Numbered from the stretch's first letter, positions 8,043 to 16,714 are shown. The stretch: DNA of 57,582 nt from Streptomyces sp. MBT53 (GCF_016654115.1 NZ_JAEQAZ010000123.1:1-57582); one strand, 5' to 3'. Notes: generated from the letters alone by a model not told the origin. A program made the numbers and translations.

Positions 8043-9398
8043 GTGGGCGAGGCGGAGTTGGACGGTCGGCTGAGATCGGCGGTTCGGGCGGGGGACGCCG
8101 AGGCCGTACGGGATCTGCTGGATCGGGGCGCGGATCCGGACGCGGTGGACGCCGGCGGACTGCCGGTGCTGTGCCTGGCCGTGGCGGCCTACGACGTGCC
8201 GGTGGCCGAGGTCCTGGTGGAGGGCGGTGCGGACCCCGACCGGGTGCTGCCGGACGGGACCACGCCGCTGTGGCGCGCGGTCGACGGTGGATCTCCTGCG
8301 GTCTTCACGGCGGTGCTGGGCAAGGAGCCCCGGCTGCGACTTCCGGAAGCCGATCGCGAACGGCTGCTCGCCCTGGCCCGCGGCTGGTACGAGACCGGCG
8401 CGGTCGAGGAACTGCGGCGCAGGACGGGCGCGCCCGGTCCGGCCACGACGGTCCGCGTCCAGGACGACGAGTACGACTGGGTCGATTCGGTCTCGCTCGG
8501 CGACCTGACCGTACGCGCCGGCCACGGAGCCGTCCTGACCTCGCTGGAGTGGGCCTTCCGCATCCTGACCCCCGTCGACGAACTGGTCGCCCGCGCCGTT
8601 GAGCAGCCGGACGAGGCCCATGTGACCTGGTCGACGGTCGGCTGGATCCTCACCCGGCGCCGCAGCTTCGAGACCTGGTCGGCCGTGGTGGTCCACCGCC
8701 ACGACCGTGAACCGGCGCAACGCCGGTTCGTGGTGGACTACCTGCGGACGCGGGGGTTCCTCGACACCAGCCCCTACTACGAGAAGAAGGAAGCCGAACT
8801 CCTGGCCGCCTGGGCCGCCGAGGAGACGGACGCCGAGCTGCTCGCGAAAGTGCTCGACGCCTACACCGACCGCGACCATCCGGGCCAGGAAGCCATCGGC
8901 CTCCGCCACGGCGACCATCCCGACCCGCGCGTACGCCGCGAAGTGCCCTACGCCCTCGCCACGGCGGGCGCTCCCCGCACCCCGGCTGCCAGGGCCGCCC
9001 TGCTCACCCTCATGCGCGACCCGGACACCGAGGTGCGGCTCAGGGCGTGCACGGCGAGCATGCGGGACGACGACCTCCTCCCGGAGATCACCCGAGCGCT
9101 GCTCCTGCTGACCGAGGACCCGGATCCCGACCCACGGGGCGCCGCGGCGGCGGCACTGGCCGGCTCCCCGGACCGTACGCCCGCCGTGGCCGACGCCCTG
9201 GCAGGCCTGCTCGACGAGGACAACCGACTCGTACGCCTGGAGGCCGCGTACGGTCTCGCCCTGCGCGACGACCCGCGTACCGCCGAGGCGATCGAGCGGG
9301 TGGGTCCTCTCGGCGACGGCTTCGAGCACGACCACCGGGTCGACGCGCTCTGGCGGTGGAGGTGGCGGCGGCAGGAGGAGAACACGGCTGCCGAGTAG
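8043..9398 (+). CDS. Ankyrin-repeat and HEAT-repeat protein
   Basis: A 451-residue repeat protein. The N-terminal third holds ankyrin-type repeats: LRSAVRAGDAEAVRDLLDRG-ADPDAVDAGG, then VPVAEVLVEGGADPDRVLPD and GTTPLWRAVDGGS. The middle is a helical linker with acidic and aromatic residues. The C-terminal 170 residues contain HEAT-like repeats, e.g. DPDTEVRLRACTASM, DPDPDPRGAAAAALAG and DEDNRLVRLEAAYGLALRDD. Such proteins serve as binding scaffolds; no enzymatic motif is present. GTG 8043 is preceded by GGGGGACGGAAAC. It converges with the methyltransferase gene, 52 bp separating the two stops, and likely marks the left border of the peptide cluster. Confidence 0.85.
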   Translation: MGEAELDGRLRSAVRAGDAEAVRDLLDRGADPDAVDAGGLPVLCLAVAAYDVPVAEVLVEGGADPDRVLPDGTTPLWRAVDGGSPAVFTAVLGKEPRLRLPEADRERLLALARGWYETGAVEELRRRTGAPGPATTVRVQDDEYDWVDSVSLGDLTVRAGHGAVLTSLEWAFRILTPVDELVARAVEQPDEAHVTWSTVGWILTRRRSFETWSAVVVHRHDREPAQRRFVVDYLRTRGFLDTSPYYEKKEAELLAAWAAEETDAELLAKVLDAYTDRDHPGQEAIGLRHGDHPDPRVRREVPYALATAGAPRTPAARAALLTLMRDPDTEVRLRACTASMRDDDLLPEITRALLLLTEDPDPDPRGAAAAALAGSPDRTPAVADALAGLLDEDNRLVRLEAAYGLALRDDPRTAEAIERVGPLGDGFEHDHRVDALWRWRWRRQEENTAAE

Positions 9399-9450
9399 CG
9401 GACGAGGCGGAGCCGGGGACCGGTGGCGGTTCCGTCTCGGGTGGGAGGGG

Positions 9451-10473
9451 TCAGGTCGTGGGTGTGCCCTCGATGACGTGGTAGTCCGGCATGCCTGTGG
9501 GGACCGGCACAGCCACGGTCGACGAGAGGGTGAAGCCCGCTCCGTCCAGCAGGGCGGCGTATTCGTCCGCGGTGCGCTCCCGGCCGCCGGTGAAGACCAG
9601 GTTGTTGAGGTCCGTGAGCCCGTACGCCGCGGACTCGTCCGGGGTCAGTACCGGTGGCATGAGCGTCTCCACCAGGAGCAGGCGGTCCGTCGGGCCCATC
9701 CCCGCACGGCAGTTGCGCAGCAGCGAAGTCGCCCTGACGTCGTCCCAGTCGCGGACGATGTTGTTCAGGACGAAGACGTCGGCGCCGGCCGGTACGGGCT
9801 TGGTGAGGTCGCCCTCGACGACCTCGCACCGTTCCGCGACACCCGCCGCGCCCAGCACGGCCCTTGCCCGGTCCAGCGCGTCCGGCTGGTCGTACAGCAC
9901 TCCCTGAACGCCCGGCACGGCACGGAGGATCGCCGCGATCAGGGTGCCCTCGTCACCGCCGAAGTCGGCGACCGTGCGGAACTGCGAGAAGTCGTAGACC
10001 TCGGTGACTCCGGACGCGAACTCCCGGGCCGCCTGTGCCATGCCCGCGCGCAGCTTCACCGCCCGTTCCGGGTCCCGCAGCATCGCCTCGTGCGCCGTCA
10101 GACCGGTGCCGGGGTCGAGGGCGGGCGCTCCGGTCCGTACGACGGCCGACAGGTCGCCCCAGGCGCGCCACAGTTCCGGCGCGGTGGTGAGCACGATGTC
10201 GTCCCGCTCGGAGTCCGGCACGTCCGTCCTCAGGCGGTTGCCGAGTTCCGTGAGCGAGAACCGCTCGGTGTCGAGCTGGGTGACCACGCCCAGTCCGGCG
10301 AGCGCCCTGAGCAGTCTGCGCAGCGCCGCCGGGTCCGTGCCCGTCTCCTCGGCAACGCTCCCGTAGTCTCGTGAGCCGTCCCCGAGCGCATCGGCGACAC
10401 CCAACTCCGCGGCCGCGTAGAGGACTTGGGCCGGCACATAGCCGAGCGACATCTGCGACAGCGACTGTTCCAT
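9451..10473 (-). CDS. O-methyltransferase-fold enzyme with altered motifs
   Basis: A 340-residue protein of the SAM-dependent O-methyltransferase family 2 (PF00891-like): an N-terminal helical dimerisation and winged-helix region (YVPAQVLYAAAELGVADAL, DPAALRRLLRALAGLGV) and a C-terminal Rossmann domain from about residue 165. Two signatures are unusual. The SAM loop, normally DVGGGxG, reads VADFGGDEG, and the segment that normally carries the catalytic histidine (HDWDD) reads NIVRDWDD. It might therefore be a C- or N-methyltransferase or a non-methylating relative rather than a classical O-methyltransferase. AGAGGA precedes ATG 10473. It is last in a probable operon with two P450s and shares the upstream 13050 palindrome. 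Confidence 0.8.
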   Translation of the reverse strand: MEQSLSQMSLGYVPAQVLYAAAELGVADALGDGSRDYGSVAEETGTDPAALRRLLRALAGLGVVTQLDTERFSLTELGNRLRTDVPDSERDDIVLTTAPELWRAWGDLSAVVRTGAPALDPGTGLTAHEAMLRDPERAVKLRAGMAQAAREFASGVTEVYDFSQFRTVADFGGDEGTLIAAILRAVPGVQGVLYDQPDALDRARAVLGAAGVAERCEVVEGDLTKPVPAGADVFVLNNIVRDWDDVRATSLLRNCRAGMGPTDRLLLVETLMPPVLTPDESAAYGLTDLNNLVFTGGRERTADEYAALLDGAGFTLSSTVAVPVPTGMPDYHVIEGTPTT

Positions 10474-10520
10474 GGGGGCGGTTTCCTCTGCCCCTGCGGT
10501 GGCGGACAACCCTGTTCCCC

Positions 10521-11714
10521 TCAAGAGGTGTGAAGAGTGAGCGTGTTGACGCCGATCATGTCGGGCGTCGGAAAGAAGGTGGGCGGCGTGGCCGGGTCGG
10601 TCCTGAGCACCGGGAAACGGTCGAGCAGGGCGTTCAGCGCGATACGGCCCTCCAGCCGGGCCAGACCGGCGCCGATGCAGAAGTGGATGCCTCGGCCGAA
10701 CCCGAAGTGCGGGTTGGGGTCCCGGGAGGGGTCGTAGGTCTCGGGGTCGGCGAACTGGCGGGGGTCCCGGTTGCCCGCGCCCAGCCACAGCATGACGATC
10801 TGGTCCTTGGGAATGAGCTGACCGCCGATCTCCACCTCGGTGCTGGTTCCCCGGGCGAGCGCCGCCGACGGGGACAGCAGCCGCAGGGCCTCCTCGATGG
10901 CACCCGGCACCAGCGACCGGTCCGCACGGACCTTCGCGGCCACCTCGGGGTAGGCGTCCAGGCACAGGACCGTGTTGCCGAGCAGCATGGTCGTGGTGAT
11001 GTGCCCGGTGACCAGCAGGATGTTCGCGATGTTGACGATCTCGTTGTCGGTGAGGCGTTCGCCGTCGACCTCGGCCACAGCCAGCTGGGTGAGCAGGTCC
11101 TCGCGGGGGTTGCGGCGGCGGTCGGCGACATGTCCGGCCATGTAGTCGAGCAGGGGCCGCAGTCGCTCCGTCGCGTCGCGGACGTCCTTCTCGCCCTGTT
11201 CGCTGTCGTCGAGGAACGAGAATCCGCTGAAGCCCTCGATGATGCCGTCGGCCCACTTCTTGAAAAGATCACGGTCACTGGCGGGGACGCCGAGCAACTC
11301 GGCGATGACGATGACCGGCAGCGGATACGCCAGGTCGGCGGCGATCTCGATCTCGGGCTTGCCGTCCATCGCGTCGAGCAGTTCCCCGGTGATCGCGGTC
11401 ACCCTCGATTCCATGGCCGCGACGAGTTTGGGGGTGAAGGCCCGGCTGACGAGTTGCCGGTACTTGCGGTGGTCGGGCGGGTCCATCTGCGACATGTCGC
11501 CCTCGAGGAGCGGGGCGTCGACGGAGACGGGAAGGAGATGCGCCAGGTTGGAGGTGAACGTTTCGTGGTTGTTGAGCATGTGGAGCGCCTCGGGATATCC
11601 GTAGACGTTCCAGAGCCCCTGCGCCTCGTCGAACTGCACCGGAAATTCGGGCCGTTGTCCCCGCAGCCAGAGATGGTCGGGGTGAATGTTCCACCGGTCG
11701 ACGACCGTCGTCAT
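10521..11714 (-). CDS. Cytochrome P450 (tailoring)
   Basis: A 397-residue bacterial P450. The heme loop is FGFGRGIHFCIGAGLARLEG (proximal Cys), the K-helix ExxR is EEALRLLSP, and the I-helix reads VTGHITTT, so the acidic residue usually before the conserved Thr is replaced by Ile. The N-terminus is unusual in starting directly with DRWNIHPDHLWLRG and then VQFDEAQGLWNVYGYPEA, a signature shared by all three P450s here. They probably arose by duplication and may act on similar, perhaps carrier-bound, amino acids. AAGGAG lies 7 nt before ATG 11714. It is 29 bp downstream of another P450, in one operon. Substrate not predictable; piperazate hydroxylation or oxidative coupling are options known for himastatin-type clusters. 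Confidence 0.92.
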   Translation of the reverse strand: MTTVVDRWNIHPDHLWLRGQRPEFPVQFDEAQGLWNVYGYPEALHMLNNHETFTSNLAHLLPVSVDAPLLEGDMSQMDPPDHRKYRQLVSRAFTPKLVAAMESRVTAITGELLDAMDGKPEIEIAADLAYPLPVIVIAELLGVPASDRDLFKKWADGIIEGFSGFSFLDDSEQGEKDVRDATERLRPLLDYMAGHVADRRRNPREDLLTQLAVAEVDGERLTDNEIVNIANILLVTGHITTTMLLGNTVLCLDAYPEVAAKVRADRSLVPGAIEEALRLLSPSAALARGTSTEVEIGGQLIPKDQIVMLWLGAGNRDPRQFADPETYDPSRDPNPHFGFGRGIHFCIGAGLARLEGRIALNALLDRFPVLRTDPATPPTFFPTPDMIGVNTLTLHTS

Positions 11715-11743
11715 CGTAGTTCTCCTTGTCAGGATGTTACGGA

Positions 11744-12937
11744 TTACTGGGTGACGACGGGGAGAGCGGCCACGCCGCTGGCATCCACCACCTGCAGGAA
11801 CGACGGCGGGTTCGCCGGGTCCGTGCGCAGGGTGGGCAAGCGGTCCAGCAGGATTTCCACTGCCGCTCTGCTTTCCATCCGGGCCAGTTGCCGGCCCAGG
11901 CAGAAATGGATGCCGCGGCCCAGACCGAGGTGCGCGTTGGGGGATCGCCCCGCGTCGAACATGTCCGGGTTCTCGAACTGCCGCTCGTCGCGGTTGGCCG
12001 CTCCGGTCCACACGAGCAGCATCTGGTCCTTGGGTACGGCCTGTCCGGCTATGTCCACATCGGCATTGGTCGCCCGGCCGACTCCGCAGATCGGGCTCAT
12101 GTACCGCATGGACTCCTCGAGCAGCGGAGGCACCAGCGAGCGGTCCGCCCGCACACGCGCGCCCTGTTCGGGAAAGGCGTCCATGCACAGCACGGTGTTG
12201 GCGATCAACATGGCGGTGGTGAGGTGTCCGTTGACCAGCAGCCGGTTCGCGATATTGGCGATCTGGCTGTCGTTCAGCCGTTCACCGTCCACCTCCGCGT
12301 GAACGAGTTGGCTGATCAGGTCCTCACGGGGCCGCTTCCGGCTCTCGGCTGCACGCTGGTGCCAGTAGTCGCGCATCTCCCAGAGCAACTCGAGCTCGTT
12401 CTCCAGCTCTTGCTCCTGCTCCAGGACGGTCTCGGGCGACTCGAACTCCTCCGAGCCGTCGAGCATCTTGTCCATCCACTGCCGGAACAGCGCACGGTCG
12501 CTCGCCGGAACGCCCAGCAGGTCGGAGATCATGATCAGCGGCAGGGGAGCGGCGAAGTCCGCCACCAGGTCGAACTGGCTCTTCCCCTCGATGTCGTCGA
12601 TCAGTTCGTGGACTATCCCGTGCACCTGCGACTCGAGTCTGGCCACGAGGTTCGGCGTGAACGCGTGGTCGACAAGGCCGCGCAGCTTGCGATGCTTCGG
12701 CGGGTCCGTGTGGCTGAAGTCGCCCTCGACTATCGACTCGTCCAGCTTGATGGGATCCAGCCGCATGGTGTCGCTGGAGAATGTCCTGGGGTCGCCGAGT
12801 ATCGCAGCCGCCTCGGGATAACCATAGACATTCCACATCTGCAACTCTTCGTCGTAGTCGACAATCTTCTCCGGACGCTTCCCGCGCAGCCAGAATTGGA
12901 GAGGGTGGAAATTCCATTGATCGACGGGCGAGGTCAC
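11744..12937 (-). CDS. Cytochrome P450 (tailoring)
   Basis: A 397-residue P450 and paralogue of its two neighbours in the cluster (start VTSPVDQWNFHPLQFWLRG, then ELQMWNVYGYPEAA). The heme motif is LGRGIHFCLGRQLARMES, the ExxR motif is EESMRYMSP and the I-helix is VNGHLTTAML, again without the usual acid before Thr. A glutamate-rich insertion (EQEQELENELELLWEM) lies between the G and H helix regions and is absent from the other two. The start is GTG 12937, preceded by GGAAGGACACATCT. It is the first gene of the operon P450, P450, methyltransferase; the 20-bp palindrome at 13050-13071 sits 113 bp upstream. Confidence 0.92.
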   Translation of the reverse strand: MTSPVDQWNFHPLQFWLRGKRPEKIVDYDEELQMWNVYGYPEAAAILGDPRTFSSDTMRLDPIKLDESIVEGDFSHTDPPKHRKLRGLVDHAFTPNLVARLESQVHGIVHELIDDIEGKSQFDLVADFAAPLPLIMISDLLGVPASDRALFRQWMDKMLDGSEEFESPETVLEQEQELENELELLWEMRDYWHQRAAESRKRPREDLISQLVHAEVDGERLNDSQIANIANRLLVNGHLTTAMLIANTVLCMDAFPEQGARVRADRSLVPPLLEESMRYMSPICGVGRATNADVDIAGQAVPKDQMLLVWTGAANRDERQFENPDMFDAGRSPNAHLGLGRGIHFCLGRQLARMESRAAVEILLDRLPTLRTDPANPPSFLQVVDASGVAALPVVTQ

Positions 12938-13049
12938 AGATGTGTCCTTCCGTGAAAGAGCCGTGGATGCAGCGTCATTTAAGTCTTCAAGGACGGCCTT
13001 CCCGGTGTCAAGGTTCGCCCCGGTTCTCCGCGGTTCTCCGCGGTCCTTT

Positions 13050-13071
13050 CCTGTCCTGGCGACAGGACAGG
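13050..13071. promoter_or_regulatory. Operator-like palindrome, copy 1 (P450/methyltransferase operon)
   Basis: CCTGTCCTG and CAGGACAGG form 9-bp perfect arms around GCGA. It is one of four copies of a CTGTCCTG-N4-CAGGACAG motif in the window. It lies 113 bp upstream of the P450 start at 12937 and downstream of the ABC permease stop (13171). Two tandem CGGTTCTCCG decamers (13021-13040) lie just on the P450 side. Inference: binding site for the cluster regulator. Confidence 0.7.
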
Positions 13072-13170
13072 GTTCACGGCATGCGCCTGTTTCTGCCGAG
13101 GGCCGCAAGCGCCCTTTGTCACGGTGAAATTCCACAGTCGCGCAATCGCGCGGAAAAGATGCGAGACGGG

Positions 13171-14013
13171 TCAGCCGACCCTCTGCAGAGCCTTCTCCCG
13201 GCGCTCGGCCATGACCGACCCGGACTCCCGGCGCGCCATTCGGCGGAGCACGATCGGCGCGAGGACCAGGCCTAGTGCGGCCCAGGCGCCCAGCACGCCG
13301 ACGGTCTCCAGATGGCGCCAGGAATCGCCGATCTCGACGACGACCGCGCTGTCCGGCAGCAGTGCCGAACGCATACCGAGCCCGAGCCAGTAGATGGGAA
13401 AGACCTGGGCGATCCACTGCACCCATTCCGGCATGGAGGTGACCGGGTAGAAGATCCCGGAGGTCCCGATCATCGCGAGGATCGGGAGCGTCATCAGTCC
13501 CTGGCTGCGCGCGCTGCTGAACACCGATCCGAGCACCGCGCCGATCGGCAGGGTGGCCACCAGGCCCAGTACCAGTACCCAGCCCAGGGTGAGCCAGGAA
13601 TCCAGGCTGCCGACCGTGAGCCCGGGAACGATGAACAGTCCCGGGACGAGGAAGATCGCGAGATCGACGATCACGCCGCCGGACACCGAGATGATCTTGC
13701 CGATCAGATACGCCGGCATCCCGTTCGGGGTCGCCTTCGCCCGCAGCAGGGTCCCGTCCTCCCGCTCCGCGGTGAGCAGTTGGCTCATGGACACCATGGC
13801 CATCGCGGCGTTCATGCCGAGGATGCCGGGCAGCACCAGGGTGCCGAGTTCGAATCCGCTGTCCCCGAAGGACACGTCCCGCAGGAAGAACGTCACGATC
13901 AGCATCAGTACGGGCCAGAAGAAGTGGTTGAACAGGTCCCCGCCGTTGGTGAACGACTGTCGCAGTTCGATCCGGCCGCGGGACCAGCCCGCGCGCAGCG
14001 TTGTCTCGTTCAT
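13171..14013 (-). CDS. ABC-2 type transporter permease (DrrB-like)
   Basis: A 280-residue membrane protein with six predicted helices: an opening after LRQSFTNGGDLFNHFFWPVL, then FELGTLVLPGILGMNAAMAM, the SARSQGLMTLPILAMIGTSGIF region with an FYPVTSMPEW loop, and FPIYWLGLGMRSAL, an element typical of ABC-2 drug exporters. It overlaps the ATPase gene by ATGA (14010-14013), so the two form an exporter, most likely for the peptide or for self-resistance. The C-terminus is basic (RRMARRESGSVMAERREK). Confidence 0.9.
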   Translation of the reverse strand: MNETTLRAGWSRGRIELRQSFTNGGDLFNHFFWPVLMLIVTFFLRDVSFGDSGFELGTLVLPGILGMNAAMAMVSMSQLLTAEREDGTLLRAKATPNGMPAYLIGKIISVSGGVIVDLAIFLVPGLFIVPGLTVGSLDSWLTLGWVLVLGLVATLPIGAVLGSVFSSARSQGLMTLPILAMIGTSGIFYPVTSMPEWVQWIAQVFPIYWLGLGMRSALLPDSAVVVEIGDSWRHLETVGVLGAWAALGLVLAPIVLRRMARRESGSVMAERREKALQRVG

Positions 14014-14999
14014 CGCGTCCCGCCTCCCGGTTCCCCCACCGACACCGCTTCGGTGCCCGGGTCCGCACCCGGGTCCGCACCTGGCCCCGCGTCCGGCTCC
14101 GCGTCCGGTTCGCGTTCACCGGTCTCCTGTCGGACCAGCGAGAGGTAGGTGTCCTCCAACGTGGCCTTGCGGACTTCGAGGTCCGTGATCTCCTCGCCGT
14201 ACCGCCGGAACAGGTCGAAGGCGAACTTGGTCGATTCGCCGGTCGACCGCACGAAGTCCCGGCCGTCACGGGACCAGCGCACCTCGTCCTCGCCGACGAT
14301 CCGCTCGGCGAGTTCCTGCGCCGTGCCGTCCGCGATGATCCGTCCACCACTGAGAATCATGATGCGGTCCGCGAGTTTCTGGGCCTCGTACAGATCGTGG
14401 GTGGTGAGCACGATCGTGGTGTCCTGCTCGTCGGCCAGGCGGTTCACCAGGTCGTGGAACTCACGCCGGGCCACAGGGTCCAGGCCGGCGGTGGGCTCGT
14501 CGAGGAAGAGCAGTTCGGGACGGCCCACGATGCCGATCGCGACATCCAGCCTGCGCCGCTGGCCGCCGGAGAGCATGCGTATCTTCTTGTCCGCCTGCGC
14601 GGCCAGGCCCACGGCGGCGATGAGTTCGTCCGGGTCCCACGGCCGCTGGATCCGGTCGGTGGAGTAGCGGGCGTAGTACATGCCGAGGTGCGCCAGCAGC
14701 TCACGCACCCGCCATCTGCCGTGGTCCCGCCACGACTGGAGCACCACACCCACCCGGGCCCGCCAGCGCTCGTCGCCGCGCGCGGGGTCGGTGCCCAGTA
14801 CCTCGACCCGGCCGGCCGACCGCAGACGGAAACCCTCGAGGATCTCCAGTGTGGTGGTCTTCCCCGCCCCGTTCGGTCCGAGCAGGCACACCACCTCCCC
14901 GTGGCGCACCCGGAAACTCACGTCCCTCAGGACATCGGTCGTGCCGTAGCGCATGCGCAGACCATCGACATCGAGCACGACCCTGTCGCGCGTTGTCAT
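14010..14999 (-). CDS. ABC transporter ATP-binding protein (DrrA-like)
   Basis: A 329-residue ATPase. Walker A is LLGPNGAGKTTT (about 40-50), the Q loop is VGVVLQSW, the signature is MLSGGQRRRLDVAIGIVG, Walker B is LLFLDEPTAGLDP and the switch His is in LTTHDLYEAQKLADR. The C-terminal region is the extension of exporter ATPases (KFAFDLFRRYGEEITDLEVR). The end is a low-complexity tail of repeated PDAGPGADPGADPG units (about 295-325), so slippage may vary it. GAGGGA precedes ATG 14999. It is cotranscribed with the permease; upstream, a strong hairpin at 15101-15129 separates it from the DUF4097 gene. Confidence 0.93.
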   Translation of the reverse strand: MTTRDRVVLDVDGLRMRYGTTDVLRDVSFRVRHGEVVCLLGPNGAGKTTTLEILEGFRLRSAGRVEVLGTDPARGDERWRARVGVVLQSWRDHGRWRVRELLAHLGMYYARYSTDRIQRPWDPDELIAAVGLAAQADKKIRMLSGGQRRRLDVAIGIVGRPELLFLDEPTAGLDPVARREFHDLVNRLADEQDTTIVLTTHDLYEAQKLADRIMILSGGRIIADGTAQELAERIVGEDEVRWSRDGRDFVRSTGESTKFAFDLFRRYGEEITDLEVRKATLEDTYLSLVRQETGEREPDAEPDAGPGADPGADPGTEAVSVGEPGGGTR

Positions 15000-15100
15000 A
15001 ATCGATCCCTCATCTTCACGCGTGTCTCTCCGGGTGACGGGCTGGTACGGGTGGTGGCCCGGGAACACGGGGGATGTGGTTCCCGGACCACCGGGGGTCG

Positions 15101-15129
15101 CCGGCGGGATGCGTCCTGCATCCCGCCGG
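15101..15129 (-). terminator. Strong hairpin between DUF4097 and ABC genes
   Basis: A perfect 12-bp stem, CCGGCGGGATGC / GCATCCCGCCGG, with a 5-nt loop (15113-15117). It lies 60 bp downstream of the minus-strand DUF4097 gene and 100 bp upstream of the ABC ATPase. It could terminate or attenuate transcription into the pump, or act as an mRNA processing or stability element. Confidence 0.6.
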
Positions 15130-15188
15130 GACCCGGTCCTGTGGCAGCGGCGGCTCGGTGAGCCCGCCACCGCCGAGTTCACGGAACG

Positions 15189-16040
15189 TCAGGAGCGGCG
15201 GATGACGATGTCGCCGCTGTAGGTGCGGACCCGCACCTCGACGATCTCGTCGGACCGTGCCGGGCCGTCGACGACTTTCAGGGAGTTGCGGACCGCGCCG
15301 GTCAGCGTGCTCACGTCGAGCTTGGCCGCGGTGCCTTCCCGGATGCCGATCTCGATCTCGGCGGACGAGGCCGTGACCACGACCGAGCCGCGGGCGACCT
15401 CGCCGAGCCGGATACTGCCGTGGGCGGTCTTGGCCTCGACGCTGCCCTGCGCCCGCTCTACATGGAAATCGCCGTTCATCCCGGTCAGCCGCAGGTTGCC
15501 GGTGACGTCGCCGATCCTGGCTTCGCCCTGGTCGTTCCCGATCAGGGCCGCCCCGTCGATCTCGTCGATGTGCACGCCTCCGGAGCCGTTGACGACTCTG
15601 GCGTCGCCCACCACGCGCTCGACGCTGATCTCGCCGCGGGACGTGGTCAGTCGCAGCGGCCCGGTCTCCTCGAGCCGTACGTCACTGTGCGCGGCCTCGA
15701 ACCGGCACTCGCCCAGGCGGCCCTCGCTCCGCAGCGTCACCCAGGACGAACTGCCGCGTACCTGGGAGCCCTCGGGCAGTTCGATCGTCATGTCGACCGA
15801 GCCGGCGCGACGCGACAGGCTCGGCCGGCGGAGCATGTGGGTCGGCGTCCTGATCAGCAGCTTGCCCTGCTCGTAGTCGACCTGTGCCTGCTCCGCGGCC
15901 TTGACGTCGGCGGCGTTGGAGCTGTCGGTCGGGCGGACCTCGACGACCGTGTCGGCCCGCCGGCCCGCCGTGATCGAGATGTTTCCCGTGGAGATCTCGA
16001 TCCTGGCGGAGATCGGTTCGGGGGTGTCGAAAGTGGCCAT
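15189..16040 (-). CDS. DUF4097-family beta-strand repeat protein
   Basis: A 283-residue protein made of short repeating beta strands, e.g. RIEISTGNISITAG, GPLRLTTSRGEISVERVVGD, ARIGDVTGNLRLTGMNGDFH, VEAKTAHGSIRLGEVARGSV and RVRTYSGDIVIRRS. This right-handed helical repeat is the DUF4097 (adhesin-like) pattern. It has no signal peptide, so it is probably cytoplasmic. In Streptomyces such genes often sit, as here, between a HicB-like ribbon-helix-helix gene (34 bp upstream) and a DrrAB-type pump. Its job may be ligand sensing or chaperoning of the regulator. GGAAGG precedes ATG 16040. Confidence 0.85.
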   Translation of the reverse strand: MATFDTPEPISARIEISTGNISITAGRRADTVVEVRPTDSSNAADVKAAEQAQVDYEQGKLLIRTPTHMLRRPSLSRRAGSVDMTIELPEGSQVRGSSSWVTLRSEGRLGECRFEAAHSDVRLEETGPLRLTTSRGEISVERVVGDARVVNGSGGVHIDEIDGAALIGNDQGEARIGDVTGNLRLTGMNGDFHVERAQGSVEAKTAHGSIRLGEVARGSVVVTASSAEIEIGIREGTAAKLDVSTLTGAVRNSLKVVDGPARSDEIVEVRVRTYSGDIVIRRS

Positions 16041-16074
16041 GCCAGCCTTCCCTGTTGAGCCGCTTGCGTGTGCG

Positions 16075-16590
16075 CTACCGCACCCAGCCGACGTTGTGCT
16101 GGTCGCCCGATGGTGGACGAGGTTCGGAGCGACCGGCGCCATTGAGGGTGGCGGCGACGGCTCGTACCAGCCAGGCATTGACCGAGAGCCCCTCCCGGCC
16201 CGCGACGTCCTCGATCCGGGCCTTGAGGTGCTCGGGCAGGCGGAAGTTGATGCGCGCCGGAGCGCCCTCGTCCTCCGCCGCCGGGATCACCGTGCCGTTC
16301 TCGACCGCACCGCCCCCGGCAGGGAGGTCCTCGGCGCCGGGGCCGGCGCTCGGTGGCGTCACCACGAAGCTCGGTTCGAGGCCCCGCAGTCGAAGGTCGA
16401 CCGCTCCCGGTGCGAGATCGCGGGAGATCTCGTCCGCGGCGGTCGACAGCGCGCTCAGCAGCGTGAGCCGGACCGAAGCGTCGAGCGACGCCGCAAGGCT
16501 CTCGGCAACCCCGAGGGTCTCCTTGCCGGCGGCCTCCGCGGTGAGGAGGAACTCACCGCGGAGGCTGTCGACGTAGGGCGTCAGGTTCAT
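16075..16590 (-). CDS. HicB-like ribbon-helix-helix regulator (copy 1)
   Basis: A 171-residue protein. The N-terminal domain (about 1-80, LTPYVDSLRGEFLLTAEAAG to GLEPSFVVTPP) is shared with two other genes in this window. A flexible linker is followed by a ribbon-helix-helix DNA-binding domain (about 120-155): ARINFRLPEHLKARIEDVAG, then REGLSVNAWLVRAVAATL. This is the HicB/Arc-type module, and the gene is probably an autoregulating repressor of the DUF4097-ABC export operon. The start codon (ATG 16590) has no ribosome binding site and is covered by three 11-bp-phased operator repeats; a GTG at 16608 is in frame and possible. Confidence 0.85.
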   Translation of the reverse strand: MNLTPYVDSLRGEFLLTAEAAGKETLGVAESLAASLDASVRLTLLSALSTAADEISRDLAPGAVDLRLRGLEPSFVVTPPSAGPGAEDLPAGGGAVENGTVIPAAEDEGAPARINFRLPEHLKARIEDVAGREGLSVNAWLVRAVAATLNGAGRSEPRPPSGDQHNVGWVR

Positions 16591-16620
16591 AGCGCCAGAG
16601 TGGCACACTCATGGCGCCAA
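16589..16620. promoter_or_regulatory. 11-bp-phased operator over the start of RHH gene 1
   Basis: On the plus strand, TAGCGCCA (16590-16597), TGGCACAC (16601-16608) and TGGCGCCA (16612-16619) begin at 11-bp steps. The array overlaps the start codon of the minus-strand gene. The same pattern covers the starts of both homologues at 50621 and 55019. Confidence 0.7.
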
Positions 16621-16714
16621 ACGCAAGCCATTCTCAGCATGGACCATCACACGCGGACACTGTTCGCACCAGTCACCTGCCCCTTCCAGGCACCTGACCC
16701 TTGACGTGAATCAG

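Noticed and set aside
1..9398. Inclusion of the SARP, glycosyltransferase and ankyrin genes in the peptide cluster.
   Set aside because: None carries the shared palindrome or the TGGCGCCA arrays, and their functions do not connect to the pathway; the cluster edge is placed near 9.4 kb.
14040..14110. A minisatellite or CRISPR-like repeat in the ABC ATPase gene.
   Set aside because: The short repeated GGGTCCGCACC-type units simply encode the low-complexity PDAGPGADPG tail of the ATPase; no spacers or cas genes are present.
11744..14350. Extended 868-codon frame that could make the 11744 P450 start far upstream.
   Set aside because: The upstream part is the antisense or shifted reading of the ABC permease gene; the P450 begins at GTG 12937 with a ribosome binding site.
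16075..16590. A HicAB toxin-antitoxin system.
   Set aside because: Only the HicB-like ribbon-helix-helix part is present. No HicA-like toxin frame is visible next to any of the three homologous genes.
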